Source of the DNA: Pseudoalteromonas caenipelagi
GTDB lineage: Bacteria > Pseudomonadota > Gammaproteobacteria > Enterobacterales > Alteromonadaceae
Reading direction: 5' to 3'
DNA: 64,000 nt
Assembly (NCBI RefSeq): GCF_013140855.1
Contig: NZ_JABBPG010000006.1
Span: 228,274-292,273, forward strand
The first letter of the stretch is position 1, and each line of letters begins with the position of its first letter. The translations under genes were made by a program, and so were the position numbers. Below, in pieces: positions 1 to 8,716 of the stretch. Under the pieces are notes generated by a model that saw only the letters and a list, made by a program, of their open reading frames with translations, made no database searches and was not told the origin of the DNA.

Positions 1-27
1 TTCTGGTTTAGCAACAAACGTTTTCAT
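1..27 (-). CDS. rplM: Ribosomal protein L13, N-terminal 9 codons only (runs off the left edge)
   Basis: Reading leftward from the ATG at 27-25, the minus strand gives MKTFVAKPE, which matches the start of bacterial ribosomal protein L13 (E. coli MKTFTAKPE). L13 is a primary assembly protein of the 50S subunit. The gene order rplM beside zapE is the same as in E. coli, which supports the call although only nine codons are visible. A GGA-containing stretch 7-10 bases upstream of the ATG could be the ribosome binding site. rpsI would be expected further left, outside the window. Confidence 0.9.
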
Positions 28-185
28 TTAAAAATCCAATGTTTTTCTATTTAAAACCACAGGTAATCAAAAGATTACCGCTTACTATATGAGTGCTTTA
101 ACCCCTTCGAGTTTAAGACTTTTTTGCCGCTCAAGTCAGTGGCTAAGCCGACGAGGGCAATAGAACGCAACGTGGCAGGCCGCGG
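28..185 (-). promoter_or_regulatory. rplM-rpsI mRNA leader (probable L13 autoregulatory leader)
   Basis: About 150 nt separate the likely transcription start (near 178) from the rplM ATG. This is unusually long for an untranslated region that holds no ORF. It contains a perfect 7-bp hairpin, GGTAATC-AAAA-GATTACC, at 62-79, about 35 nt before the start codon. L13 is known to repress the rplM-rpsI operon in E. coli through the mRNA leader, so this stretch is the natural candidate here. The hairpin is seen; autoregulation is inferred. Confidence 0.5.
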
Positions 186-214
186 ATTATAGCAACTCTA
201 TTTATACTTGACTA
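186..214 (-). promoter_or_regulatory. Sigma-70 promoter of rplM
   Basis: The minus strand shows a perfect -10 TATAAT (plus coordinates 186-191), 17 bp downstream of a -35-like TAGTCA (209-214). The GC-rich stretch just after the -10 fits a growth-rate-controlled ribosomal promoter. It lies between the end of zapE (289) and rplM (27) and points at rplM. Confidence 0.7.
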
Positions 215-288
215 GCGTGAGATTGTTTTTTCTACAAAAAACTTTTTGCATCACGCTCTCCTATTTTGATAGAACAATAAACCAGCAA

Positions 289-1377
289 TCATGCAAGATG
301 TTCTCTTGCAAGGTATTCCAGTGACTGCATTTCTTGTAACCGACTGACACAGCGCTTAAATTCGAAGTTCAAAGTACCTTGGGTATACAGCTCAGTGATT
401 GGCGCTGCAGCAGAGATAATCAAAGTGACATTACGCTCGTAAAATTCGTCGACTAGTGCAATAAAACGCCTTGCCGCATCATCGTTATGTTGTCCCAACT
501 GCTTCACATTAGACAAAATGACTGTGTTGTATAGTCGACTTATTTCCATGTAATCAACTTGCGATCGCGCCGTTTCACACAAGGCTGAAAAGTCAAACAT
601 CACGATGCAATCGGAGACTTTACGGGTTTGGATTAAACGTCCCTCTATTTCAATTTTTTCATCTAAACGGCCAGGTTCGGGTGAAAGTTTATCAAAGTAC
701 TCAAATAAATTTTGATCCGCTTGCTCATCCAGTGGACTGTGGAAAATCTCCGCTTGCTCAAGTGTTCGTAACCGATAATCGATACCCGAATCAACATTCA
801 CCACTTCGGTATTTTCATTCACTAATTCTATAGCTGGTAAAAAACGTGCTCGCTGCAGACCATTTCGATACAGTTCATCAGGAACAATATTAGAAGTTGC
901 CACCAACACGATATCTCTGGCAAACAATGCTTGCATCAAACCACCTAACAGCATTGCATCGGTAATGTCCTGCACAAAGAATTCATCAAAACAGATTATG
1001 TCCGTTTGTGCTTTGAATTTGTCAGCAACTGTTTCTAGCGGATTTTTAACGTCTTTCAAAAGCTTTAGTTCATCATGCACTCGATGCATAAAACGATGAA
1101 AGTGCACTCGCATTTTTCTTTCTGTTGGTAATGTTTCGTAGAAGGTGTCAACTAAATAAGTTTTACCCCGCCCAACTCCTCCCCAAAAGTATAAACCTTT
1201 GACTTTTTGTGGCTTAGGCTTGCCAAACCACTTAGCGAACAACCCCTTTTTGGGTTCTGGGGCTGCAGCTAAATCATCATATAGCCTTTGTAAATGCTTT
1301 ACGGCATTCTCTTGAGCACTATCGTATTGAAAGTCTTCTCGCTGTAAATCTTGCTGATATTTTTCCCACGGTGTCAT
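289..1377 (-). CDS. zapE: Cell division ATPase ZapE (AFG1 family)
   Basis: ZapE is a cytoplasmic AAA+-type ATPase of the AFG1 family. In E. coli it associates with the Z-ring and destabilises FtsZ polymers under stress or low oxygen. The 362-residue protein has a Walker A GGVGRGKT near residues 66-73, a Walker B ending in CFDEFF near 129-134, and the family signature ATSNIVPDELYRNGLQRARFLPAI. The start gives the family's usual length and N-terminus. It is divergent from zapG with about 150 bp between them, and rplM follows downstream as in E. coli. I see no sign of damage. Confidence 0.95.
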   Translation of the reverse strand: MTPWEKYQQDLQREDFQYDSAQENAVKHLQRLYDDLAAAPEPKKGLFAKWFGKPKPQKVKGLYFWGGVGRGKTYLVDTFYETLPTERKMRVHFHRFMHRVHDELKLLKDVKNPLETVADKFKAQTDIICFDEFFVQDITDAMLLGGLMQALFARDIVLVATSNIVPDELYRNGLQRARFLPAIELVNENTEVVNVDSGIDYRLRTLEQAEIFHSPLDEQADQNLFEYFDKLSPEPGRLDEKIEIEGRLIQTRKVSDCIVMFDFSALCETARSQVDYMEISRLYNTVILSNVKQLGQHNDDAARRFIALVDEFYERNVTLIISAAAPITELYTQGTLNFEFKRCVSRLQEMQSLEYLAREHLA

Positions 1378-1532
1378 AGTCAGTTACATAGTTCTACGTT
1401 TTTATTTGCGTATTATATTAACACGCATCGATTCTAGGCGTATATTTAGCTTATCATTAGATTTTATCATTAGTCGCAAACTCGCCCAGTTTTCAAAGCT
1501 TATGCGCTTCGCGATGTTATTAGGAGAGATAT

Positions 1533-1991
1533 ATGACCTCATTTGCCTGGATTGGCCTTATCGTAATCGTTGCCATTGCTGCCTTTTTTATTGGCTCTGT
1601 ATGGACTAAAAAGCAATTTAAACACAGTGATCTTGAGCAGCAAGCTCAACAAGCAAAGCATGAACTTGAGCAATACCGCCAAGAAGTTGCTGACCACCTT
1701 GCCAGTACCAAAAAGCTAATGGGCAAAATGCAAGATAGCTATAGTCAACTACTAAACCATGTAGAGGAAACAAATCAGGTACTCTTAGCGGAAAAACCAA
1801 GTCACCCTAGCGAGCCATTTTTCTCAAAAGAAACAACGGAGCAATTACACGCTTCATTGAAGAGTCGACCTGAACGCCGCCGCAGCGATAGAGCGAGCGA
1901 AGGCTTTTCACAGCCAACCGACTATGTTGATGGTGAAAGTGGTCTTTTCTCAGGTGAACGGTTAGAAGTTGAGCAATCAAAAGCCTCTTGA
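1533..1991 (+). CDS. zapG: ZapG / DUF1043 (YhcB) inner-membrane envelope-division protein
   Basis: This 152-residue protein has one N-terminal membrane anchor (about residues 5-24), then a long charged coiled-coil region rich in Gln, Glu and Lys and a disordered tail. That is the architecture of YhcB/ZapG, a protein linked to the divisome, the elongasome and envelope synthesis in E. coli. The start is supported by a GGAGAG ribosome site 7-8 bases upstream of the ATG. It sits between zapE (divergent) and degQ, the conserved neighbourhood. The 125 bp before degQ leave room for a separate degQ promoter. Confidence 0.9.
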   Translation: MTSFAWIGLIVIVAIAAFFIGSVWTKKQFKHSDLEQQAQQAKHELEQYRQEVADHLASTKKLMGKMQDSYSQLLNHVEETNQVLLAEKPSHPSEPFFSKETTEQLHASLKSRPERRRSDRASEGFSQPTDYVDGESGLFSGERLEVEQSKAS

Positions 1992-2116
1992 TGAACTTTT
2001 TTTTGACCCCATAGTCAGTAGATATAGTTTTTCACAATAGCGAAACGGCAAGCACCCATAGATTTTAGTACTTGCCTTTTCAATGCATTAACGCTTTTGC
2101 GGAGTATTTACTAACT

Positions 2117-3469
2117 ATGAAATTGAAACACTCGTTATTAACAGCAGCTATTTTATCAACCGCCCTACTTATTAGCCCAAATGCTGCTTTAGCTAAGCTT
2201 CCAATGGCAGTAGATGGCCAAGCTATGCCAACACTTGCACCAATGCTAGAGCGTGTGACACCTGGTGTGGTCAGTATTCAAGTTTCAGGTGCAAAAGAAG
2301 TAAGGCGTCGTGTTGACCCTTTCGATTATTTCTTTGGTAACCCTCAGCCACGCAGTCAAAAGCGTCAATTCAGTGGTCTAGGCTCCGGTGTAATTATCGA
2401 TGCTGATGAAGGTTATGTAGTTACCAACAACCATGTAATAGCAGATGCTGAGAAAATTGTTGTAACTCTAGAAGATGGTCGAGAGTTTGAAGCTAAACTC
2501 GTCGGTACTGATAAAGAGTCAGATATTGCATTACTAGAAATCGATGGCAATGATTTAACTGAGGTTAAACTGGCTGATTCTGACAAGCTTCGTGTCGGTG
2601 ACTTTTCTGTCGCCATTGGTAATCCATTTGGTCTGAGCCACACCGTTACTTCAGGAATTATCAGTGCGCTGGGACGTAGCGGCTTAAATATTGAAGGTTA
2701 TGAAGACTTTATTCAAACTGATGCAGCAATAAACCAAGGTAACTCAGGTGGCGCACTGGTGAACTTAAGAGGCGAGCTGATTGGTATTAACACCGCTATC
2801 TTAGGGGCTTCAGGCGGCAATGTGGGGATCGGCTTTGCAATTCCCTCGAATATGATGAAAAACCTAGTGGATCAAATCATTGAGTTTGGTCAGGTTCGCC
2901 GCGGGTCATTAGGAATAGAGGGTCGCACGCTTGATGCGGGTATTGCTAAGGCACAAGGGTTCGACGTTAAGCAAGGTGCCTATGTTGCACGTGTTGTCAA
3001 AGAGTCTGCAGCTGCAGAAGCCGGCATTTTAGCCAACGACGTTATTATCAGTGTTAACGGTGACGATATTCACAGCTTTGCAGAGCTAGCCAGTAAAATT
3101 GCAACAATTGGCGAAGGCAGAACCGTAGAGCTTGGTGTTTATCGAGATGGTCGTAAACGCACCATAGAAGTAACACTTAAAGGTCAAGGTGAAGCTCAAG
3201 CTCCAGCTGACAAAGTGCACCCAATGCTGCGCGGCGCTGTGCTTGAAAGCGGTGAGCGCAATGGCAATAAAGGTGTGGTTGTCACGTCTGTTGAACCTCG
3301 CTCTCCTGCAGCACGAGTTGGTTTAGAAGAAGGCGATGTGATCATGCAAGTTAACCGTAAACGAGTTGATAGCATTCGTGATATGAGCAGCCTAATCGAT
3401 GATATTCAGGGTAACATTGTGCTTGGTATCAAACGCGGTCGAGACTCGGTCTTCTTACTTATTCAATAA
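2117..3469 (+). CDS. degQ: Periplasmic serine protease/chaperone DegQ (HtrA family)
   Basis: DegQ degrades or refolds misfolded proteins in the periplasm. I start it at the ATG at 2117, not at the upstream in-frame ATG at 2072, because this gives a clean signal peptide (MKLKHSLLTA... cleaving near ALA at 24-26) with GGAG upstream. The 450-residue product carries a trypsin-like domain with triad His106 (TNNHVI), Asp136 (ESDIAL) and Ser210 (GNSGGA), then two PDZ domains (about 260-350 and 365-450). The short linker loop after the signal peptide fits DegQ rather than DegP. A strong terminator hairpin follows directly, so degS is not simply read through. Confidence 0.95.
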   Translation: MKLKHSLLTAAILSTALLISPNAALAKLPMAVDGQAMPTLAPMLERVTPGVVSIQVSGAKEVRRRVDPFDYFFGNPQPRSQKRQFSGLGSGVIIDADEGYVVTNNHVIADAEKIVVTLEDGREFEAKLVGTDKESDIALLEIDGNDLTEVKLADSDKLRVGDFSVAIGNPFGLSHTVTSGIISALGRSGLNIEGYEDFIQTDAAINQGNSGGALVNLRGELIGINTAILGASGGNVGIGFAIPSNMMKNLVDQIIEFGQVRRGSLGIEGRTLDAGIAKAQGFDVKQGAYVARVVKESAAAEAGILANDVIISVNGDDIHSFAELASKIATIGEGRTVELGVYRDGRKRTIEVTLKGQGEAQAPADKVHPMLRGAVLESGERNGNKGVVVTSVEPRSPAARVGLEEGDVIMQVNRKRVDSIRDMSSLIDDIQGNIVLGIKRGRDSVFLLIQ

Positions 3470-3487
3470 TATAAGTATAAGTTTGTA

Positions 3488-3527
3488 TTAAAAAACACAG
3501 TGGCACTTGCCGCTGTGTTTTTCTTTG
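3488..3527 (+). terminator. Rho-independent terminator between degQ and degS
   Basis: AAAAACACAG (3491-3500), a one-base bulge, GGCA, a two-base loop CT, TGCC, a bulge, then CTGTGTTTTT (3513-3522) form a long stem followed by TTCTTT. This is a textbook terminator starting about 20 bp after the degQ stop. The longest degS reading frame would start with a GTG inside this hairpin, which argues for a later degS start. Confidence 0.85.
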
Positions 3528-3565
3528 TGCATGATAAAACCTTTAGAACTAATAAGACTGCGCTT

Positions 3566-4651
3566 GTGCTTAAACTAATTCGCTTTTTACTCCCTCCCTT
3601 TGTGGCAGGACTTTGTATCGCTTTTCTAATTATTTGGTTTTCTCCAAACTTAAAAAGCGCTGTACTGCCAAAGTTTGACGTAACCGGACACTATACCAAT
3701 AGCCACATGAGCTTTGCTGATGCTGTTGAAAAAGCAGCACCTGCGGTTGTTACTATCTTCTCTGAAAGCATTTCATCTGTGCCTCGTTACATGCGCGCAA
3801 ACACCACTCAAGAGCTTGGTTCAGGTGTGCTCATGTCTCATGATGGCTATATTCTGACTAACTACCATGTTGTCAATGATGCCGACCAAATCATGGTCAT
3901 ACTGACGGATGGACGCCGCTTTAATGATGTACAAGTCATTGGCTTTGATACGATCACAGATTTAGCATTACTAAAAATCGATGCGCAACATCTTCCTGTG
4001 ATCCCCATTGATGATAGTTTTAATCCTCGCGTTGGTGATGTTGTACTTGCTATAGGTAACCCGCTTAATTTGGGTCAAACCATTACTCAAGGTGTTGTCA
4101 GCGCAACAGGCAAGCAATCTCTCACTGATAGCCCTTACAATAACCTATTACAAATGGATGCAGCGGTGAATGTTGGCAACTCTGGTGGTGCGCTTGTTAA
4201 CTCCAATGGCGTACTCGTAGGTATCACATCAGCACAATTTCGTACTCGCTACAATATCGACATCCAAGGGATTTCATTTGCCGTACCCTACCAACTCGCT
4301 AAAGAAGTTATGCAAAAGCTCATTGTAGATGGTCGGGTAGTACGTGGTTATTTGGGTTTCAGGGGAGCAGCAGTTGATAGCACTGGTAAAGAAGTTACCG
4401 ATTTATACACCCGTATAGTTGGTCTCAGAGTCAGTGATTTAGACCCTCTAGGACCCGCATGGCAAGCCGGTATGCAAGAAAACGACATTATCGTAAAAGT
4501 GGCAGGAGAACCAGTCACCAATCCACAGCGCACTCTCAAATTCATCGGTAATACTCGCCCTGGCACTCGACTCGAATTTGAGGTGTATAGAGGCGACGAG
4601 CTACGTACATTCACTTTAGTCGTTGCTGAGCTCGAAACCAGAGCCAACTAA
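3566..4651 (+). CDS. degS: Site-1 regulatory protease DegS (sigma-E pathway)
   Basis: DegS is the inner-membrane-anchored HtrA protease that senses unfolded porins with its PDZ domain and makes the first cut in RseA, releasing sigma-E. The reading frame opens with a GTG at 3500, but that codon lies inside the degQ terminator. The GTG at 3566 gives a 361-residue protein starting MLKLIRFLL, which aligns with E. coli DegS (355 aa). It has one membrane anchor (about 5-25), triad His101 (TNYHVV), Asp132 and Ser206 (GNSGGA), and a single PDZ domain. No strong ribosome site is visible at 3566, so the exact start is open. Gene order and single-PDZ layout make the identity secure. Confidence 0.92.
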   Translation: MLKLIRFLLPPFVAGLCIAFLIIWFSPNLKSAVLPKFDVTGHYTNSHMSFADAVEKAAPAVVTIFSESISSVPRYMRANTTQELGSGVLMSHDGYILTNYHVVNDADQIMVILTDGRRFNDVQVIGFDTITDLALLKIDAQHLPVIPIDDSFNPRVGDVVLAIGNPLNLGQTITQGVVSATGKQSLTDSPYNNLLQMDAAVNVGNSGGALVNSNGVLVGITSAQFRTRYNIDIQGISFAVPYQLAKEVMQKLIVDGRVVRGYLGFRGAAVDSTGKEVTDLYTRIVGLRVSDLDPLGPAWQAGMQENDIIVKVAGEPVTNPQRTLKFIGNTRPGTRLEFEVYRGDELRTFTLVVAELETRAN

Positions 4652-4665
4652 ACTTAAAACTACAA

Positions 4666-4694
4666 AACAAAAAAGCCTCTTTCGAGGCTTTTTT
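4666..4694. terminator. Bidirectional terminator between degS and dsbA
   Basis: AAAAAGCCTC-TTTC-GAGGCTTTTTT forms a stem with A-tract on one side and T-tract on the other, so it can stop transcription from both convergent genes, degS (+) and dsbA (-). Confidence 0.9.
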
Positions 4695-4713
4695 GTTACA
4701 AACTAAATTACGA

Positions 4714-5346
4714 TTACTTGGTTGCTAAATAATTGATCAACGCACTGATCTGTTCAGGTGTTGTCGTCTTCGATTCACGTAATAATAGCTTGTATTTACC
4801 ATTAACGATAAACGTTGGTACGCCTGTTAATGCGCCCTTATCTTGTAATTGTTCTTGCATACGTGTCATACGAGAAGCTTTTGTACGCACAGAGAAGCTT
4901 TTATACAACTTATCAAACTTATCTGCATCTACGCCTTGTGACACAAAAATATCTTTAATATCAGCTAGCTCGTTTATCTTGCCACGTTTTGTGTGAATAT
5001 GAGAAAACAGCGCAGAAACAATGGCATCTTTTTGCGGTAATACAGCTGCAGTGGCTAATGCATTAGCCATCATCTTTTGCTTTTCTGGGTCACGTGGACC
5101 GACAAAGTTAACATGGCTCTTTTTAAACTTCACACTTTTGTCTAACTTTGGCTTAAACTCAGTAATTAATGGCTCAAAAGCATTACAGGCAGGACAATAA
5201 AATGAAAAGTATTCTGTCACTTCAGGCTTTTTAGTGCCTCGCTCAGAAACCACTTCATAGTGTACACCTTCTTCATACTGCTGCGCAGCATTCGCCAGCA
5301 TTGGTAACATAAGCGCCACAGCCGCTGCTTTAATAAACTTCAACAT
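4714..5346 (-). CDS. Thiol:disulfide interchange protein DsbA, copy 1 (CPAC active site)
   Basis: A periplasmic DsbA-type oxidase that introduces disulfides into exported proteins. I start it at the ATG at 5346, which has GGAG 9 bases upstream, rather than four codons earlier. The 210-residue protein has a signal peptide ending near ANA (18-20), a thioredoxin fold with active site FYCPACNAFEP (Cys51/Cys54), the inserted helical domain, and the cis-proline loop TGVPTF. The dipeptide between the cysteines is Pro-Ala rather than the usual DsbA Pro-His, which should alter redox potential. It follows a second dsbA with only 15 bp between, and is last in the srkA-dsbA-dsbA run. Confidence 0.92.
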   Translation of the reverse strand: MLKFIKAAAVALMLPMLANAAQQYEEGVHYEVVSERGTKKPEVTEYFSFYCPACNAFEPLITEFKPKLDKSVKFKKSHVNFVGPRDPEKQKMMANALATAAVLPQKDAIVSALFSHIHTKRGKINELADIKDIFVSQGVDADKFDKLYKSFSVRTKASRMTRMQEQLQDKGALTGVPTFIVNGKYKLLLRESKTTTPEQISALINYLATK

Positions 5347-5361
5347 ATATTTCTCCAATTC

Positions 5362-5994
5362 TTATTTTTCTAGCAAATATTTTACCAGTGATTCCAATTC
5401 AGCTTGGCTTTTCAGCTCTCGCACATTTATTTTGTACTTATCATTCACTATAAAAGTAGGTACGCCTGTTAATGCACCTAATTTTCCAAACAGTTCTTGC
5501 TGCTCTTGCATTTTCTTCTCAGCGGCAATAACCAACATGCTACTCATGCTTTGGTCAAACTCTTTTTCACTTATGCCATTTAGTTCAAGCAGCTTTTTCA
5601 CATCTTTGATTTCTGCTAGGTTTGCTTTTTTCTTGTGAATACTATCAAAAATCTGCGCAGCAACCTGTTTGCCCTTTCCAGCTTGTTGCGCAATGATATA
5701 GGCATAGCTCAGATTACTTTGTACTTGTGCAGGCAGTCCGCCCAAGAAATTTACATGACTTTTCTCAAACTCAGCACCCTCTGGCAAGCTATTTTCCAGT
5801 GCGATGGCAATGGGCTCAAATTGGTAACAATGTGGGCAGTAAAAAGAGAAAAACTCAGTTACTTTTGGGGTCTCGCTTTTGGCGTTCTCGATAGTCTGAT
5901 AATGCTTACCATCAGTAAAATCAGCAGCATTCACAGCAAAGGTTAACAAGGGTATAACCAGTAGCAGAAGGGATTGTTTTATTGTTTTAAACAT
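5362..5994 (-). CDS. dsbA: Thiol:disulfide interchange protein DsbA, copy 2 (CPHC active site)
   Basis: This is the canonical DsbA: a 210-residue periplasmic thioredoxin-fold oxidase with a signal peptide (about 1-23), active site FYCPHCYQFEP (Cys53/Cys56) and cis-Pro loop TGVPTF. In E. coli dsbA lies directly downstream of srkA (yihE), exactly as here, so this copy is the positional ortholog. The next gene is a diverged paralog, similar in length and along its whole sequence, suggesting an old tandem duplication. The abundant paired cysteines in the secreted proteins encoded at 35883-45988 are plausible substrates (inference). Confidence 0.95.
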   Translation of the reverse strand: MFKTIKQSLLLLVIPLLTFAVNAADFTDGKHYQTIENAKSETPKVTEFFSFYCPHCYQFEPIAIALENSLPEGAEFEKSHVNFLGGLPAQVQSNLSYAYIIAQQAGKGKQVAAQIFDSIHKKKANLAEIKDVKKLLELNGISEKEFDQSMSSMLVIAAEKKMQEQQELFGKLGALTGVPTFIVNDKYKINVRELKSQAELESLVKYLLEK

Positions 5995-6010
5995 GGATCT
6001 CTCTCAATTT

Positions 6011-6985
6011 TTATGGAATTAATCTCAGCGCAGGTTCATGTAACGTGGCAAATTGTTCTTTTAGTGCCAATATCTGTTGTTCCCAGTATTTGTCAGTTGC
6101 AAACCACGAAAAGTTCCGTGGAAAAGCAGGATCTTGCCAGCGAGTTGCTATCCAACCCATGTAGTGCACCATACGCATGGCACGCAGCGGTTCAATTAAA
6201 TTTAACTGACGCTGCTCAAACGTATTAAATTCTTCATAACCCGATAACAGTGTATCAAGTTGTACTAACTGTTCTTGCCTATCGCCATTTAACATCATCC
6301 AAAGGTCTTGGATCAAAGGGCCTTGACGGCAATCATCTAGGTCAACCAACATCAAATGCTCACCAGACCAGAGAATATTGCCAGCATGGCAGTCGCCATG
6401 CAAACGGATCTGCTCAACTTGCTGATATTCTTGTTCTGTTTTTTCTATTAAGTGTTCGAGAATCGTGACAAAAGGCGTTTCCAAATGCATCGGAAGCAGC
6501 TGACTTTTAAGCAATGCATCCTTTGCATTATACAAATAGTCTTGGCAATTAATGGTGGGGCGATGTTTAAATTGTTGTGTACCGGCAACTCTGTGCATAC
6601 GGCCAATATAGCGCCCTAATATTTCTAGTTGATCTAAGTTGTCCATCTCGAACTGACGTCCGCCTACACTTGGAAATAATGCGAAGCGATAGCCCTGATA
6701 GTGGAATAGACTGTCACCACCACGCTTAATTGGCGCAACCATTGGCACTTCAGCTTCTTGCAAACTAAATGCAAACTGATGTTCCTCTAAAATTTGCTCG
6801 TCACTCCAACGATATGGCCGATAGAATTTAGCGACATAGCGAAAGTTATCATCAGCCTTAAACTGATACACCCTATTCTCATAGCTGTTTAGTGCCAGTA
6901 AACCTGACTCTGGATATATGCCAACACTCTCAATGGCATCTAAAATGAAATCGGGGGTTAGATTTGCAAAGCTAAATTCGCTCAT
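6011..6985 (-). CDS. srkA: Stress response kinase A (YihE/RdoA family)
   Basis: SrkA is a cytoplasmic Ser/Thr kinase of the aminoglycoside-phosphotransferase fold that counters MazEF-type death signalling and Cpx-linked stress in E. coli. The 324-residue protein shows the catalytic loop LHGDCHAGNILW and the metal-binding LVDLDDCRQGP. It starts with an ATG preceded by AGAGAGAC. It lies 16 bp upstream of dsbA copy 2, the conserved yihE-dsbA pair, and is most likely co-transcribed with both dsbA genes. Confidence 0.93.
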   Translation of the reverse strand: MSEFSFANLTPDFILDAIESVGIYPESGLLALNSYENRVYQFKADDNFRYVAKFYRPYRWSDEQILEEHQFAFSLQEAEVPMVAPIKRGGDSLFHYQGYRFALFPSVGGRQFEMDNLDQLEILGRYIGRMHRVAGTQQFKHRPTINCQDYLYNAKDALLKSQLLPMHLETPFVTILEHLIEKTEQEYQQVEQIRLHGDCHAGNILWSGEHLMLVDLDDCRQGPLIQDLWMMLNGDRQEQLVQLDTLLSGYEEFNTFEQRQLNLIEPLRAMRMVHYMGWIATRWQDPAFPRNFSWFATDKYWEQQILALKEQFATLHEPALRLIP

Positions 6986-7000
6986 AAGTCTCTCTGTTAT

Positions 7001-7026
7001 AAAAAAAGCGGGTTAACCCGCTTTTA
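7001..7026 (-). terminator. Terminator after ccoG
   Basis: AAGCGGG-TTAA-CCCGCTT followed by a run of seven T on the minus strand. It lies between the ccoG stop and the srkA start, so it ends the ccoG transcript and separates it from srkA-dsbA. Confidence 0.85.
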
Positions 7027-7049
7027 TCTGTCAGCTGTAGTGTACTGAA

Positions 7050-8477
7050 CTATTTACCTTTAAAAAAGTTCGTCTGTTGCGTTAAGCGACTGTCGGGCTC
7101 GTCAACAGGATAAATTGAAAACTCGAACTCCGTTACCGGCTTTTTCAAATCATATGGGTCAATAACTATCGATAAGGGAACGTCCATCGAACGCCCGGCT
7201 TCAACAGTTATTTGCTGCTTCCCTAAAAACTTAAAGTTACTCAAGCCCACAACATCAATATGATATGTATTAGGTACTTGTGCCTTGTTAATTATCTTTA
7301 AGGTGTACGTGTTTTCAACCAGCCCATCAAAGTTGACCCGATAAAGTTGGTTTCTATCACGAATAATATCTAATTCCATTGGCTTTCGCATGGTGATGTT
7401 AGCAACAAGCGCACCGCAAAGAACCAGCAAAATACATAAATAACCAATTAATTTTCCACGCACTGGTTTGGTCTTTTCGGCAGATGCTTCTAAGTTACGC
7501 TCAGTGGTATAAGAGATGAGCCCTCTTGGATAATTCATTTTATCCATAACACCATCGCAGGCATCGATACATGCCCCGCAGTTAATGCATTCGTATTGCA
7601 AGCCGTTGCGAATATCGATACCAGTAGGGCACACTTGAACACATAAATTACAATCAATGCAATCCCCTAACCCCAGTTCGTTAGGATCCTGTTTACGAGA
7701 GCGAGGACCTCTGGACTCACCGCGTTTTGTATCATAACTTACGGTAAAGGTATCTTTATCAAACATGGCGGACTGAAAGCGCGAGTATGGGCAGATGTGT
7801 AAGCACATGATCTCGCGCATCCAACCTGCATTACCATAGGTACATATAGCAAATACTAAAATGCTGATTGTGGCATAACCGCTAGCAGAAAAAGTAAGTA
7901 AGTTAGGCACTAACTCACGTATTGGAGTGAAATACCCCACAAAAGTGAGTGCGGTATATAACGAAAACAACATCCAACTACTATGTTTTGCCGTTTTCCG
8001 CCAAAATTTATCAAAATCCATATCTCGTTGATCGAGCTTTTTGCGCTGATTAGCGGTGCCTTCAAATTTTTCTTCAAACCAAATAAAGATAAACGTCCAA
8101 ACCGTCTGTGGACAGGTGTAGCCGCACCAAACTCGGCCATAAAATGTGGTTACTAAAAATAACGCAAAGGCTGCGATCATCAATATAAACGCTAAGATAG
8201 TTAAATCTTGCGGTAATAGTGTCAGACCGAATATATTGAATTTTTGCTCAAATAAATCAAACAACACCGCTTGCTGACCATTAAAGCTAAGCCATGGTAA
8301 GAGCATAAAAGCCAACATACCAACAAAGCCTATCCGCTTTCGCAGCAATTGATGTAGCCCTTGAACAGCTCGCACATAAATACGATTTCTGGGATTAAAC
8401 CTATCCGGCTGCAAATTATCCGGCTTTTGAATTTTTACCTCTGAAGGGATATTTTTGACTTTTATTTGCTTGTCCAT
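7050..8477 (-). CDS. ccoG: Cytochrome c oxidase accessory protein CcoG (FixG/RdxA)
   Basis: CcoG is a membrane iron-sulfur protein that reduces Cu(II) to Cu(I) for assembly of the cbb3-type oxidase. The 475-residue protein has several membrane segments, the loop CGYTCPQTVW, and two 4Fe-4S motifs (CIDCNLCVQVCP, then CINCGACIDAC). It ends in an immunoglobulin-like periplasmic domain (FixG C-terminal). The ATG is preceded by AAGGAG at good spacing. No ccoNOPQ genes lie in the window, so ccoG is unlinked here. No convincing FNR box was seen in the 240 bp upstream. Confidence 0.93.
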   Translation of the reverse strand: MDKQIKVKNIPSEVKIQKPDNLQPDRFNPRNRIYVRAVQGLHQLLRKRIGFVGMLAFMLLPWLSFNGQQAVLFDLFEQKFNIFGLTLLPQDLTILAFILMIAAFALFLVTTFYGRVWCGYTCPQTVWTFIFIWFEEKFEGTANQRKKLDQRDMDFDKFWRKTAKHSSWMLFSLYTALTFVGYFTPIRELVPNLLTFSASGYATISILVFAICTYGNAGWMREIMCLHICPYSRFQSAMFDKDTFTVSYDTKRGESRGPRSRKQDPNELGLGDCIDCNLCVQVCPTGIDIRNGLQYECINCGACIDACDGVMDKMNYPRGLISYTTERNLEASAEKTKPVRGKLIGYLCILLVLCGALVANITMRKPMELDIIRDRNQLYRVNFDGLVENTYTLKIINKAQVPNTYHIDVVGLSNFKFLGKQQITVEAGRSMDVPLSIVIDPYDLKKPVTEFEFSIYPVDEPDSRLTQQTNFFKGK

Positions 8478-8716
8478 CGAAGCTCCTTAAGCCGCCATGA
8501 TCGAGCGTTACTTGCTACAGTAACCTTAACTAGAATAGGGATATTATACGCAAGCTTGCAAGGTGATTGATACCATAGAAGTCATTATTGACCAATAAAA
8601 CAAACTGTTGCTTTTTATATTGAGCTAGCAGTTCGCTATCTTAACTTGCTTTTCCTTAAACTATTTTATTACACTCCTCAGGATATAGCCCTATCGAGAT
8701 CAAAGTTGCCGTCATT

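Noticed and set aside
2072..2116. Fifteen-codon N-terminal extension of degQ
   Set aside because: The later ATG at 2117 gives a canonical signal peptide and has GGAG upstream; the extension would bury it.
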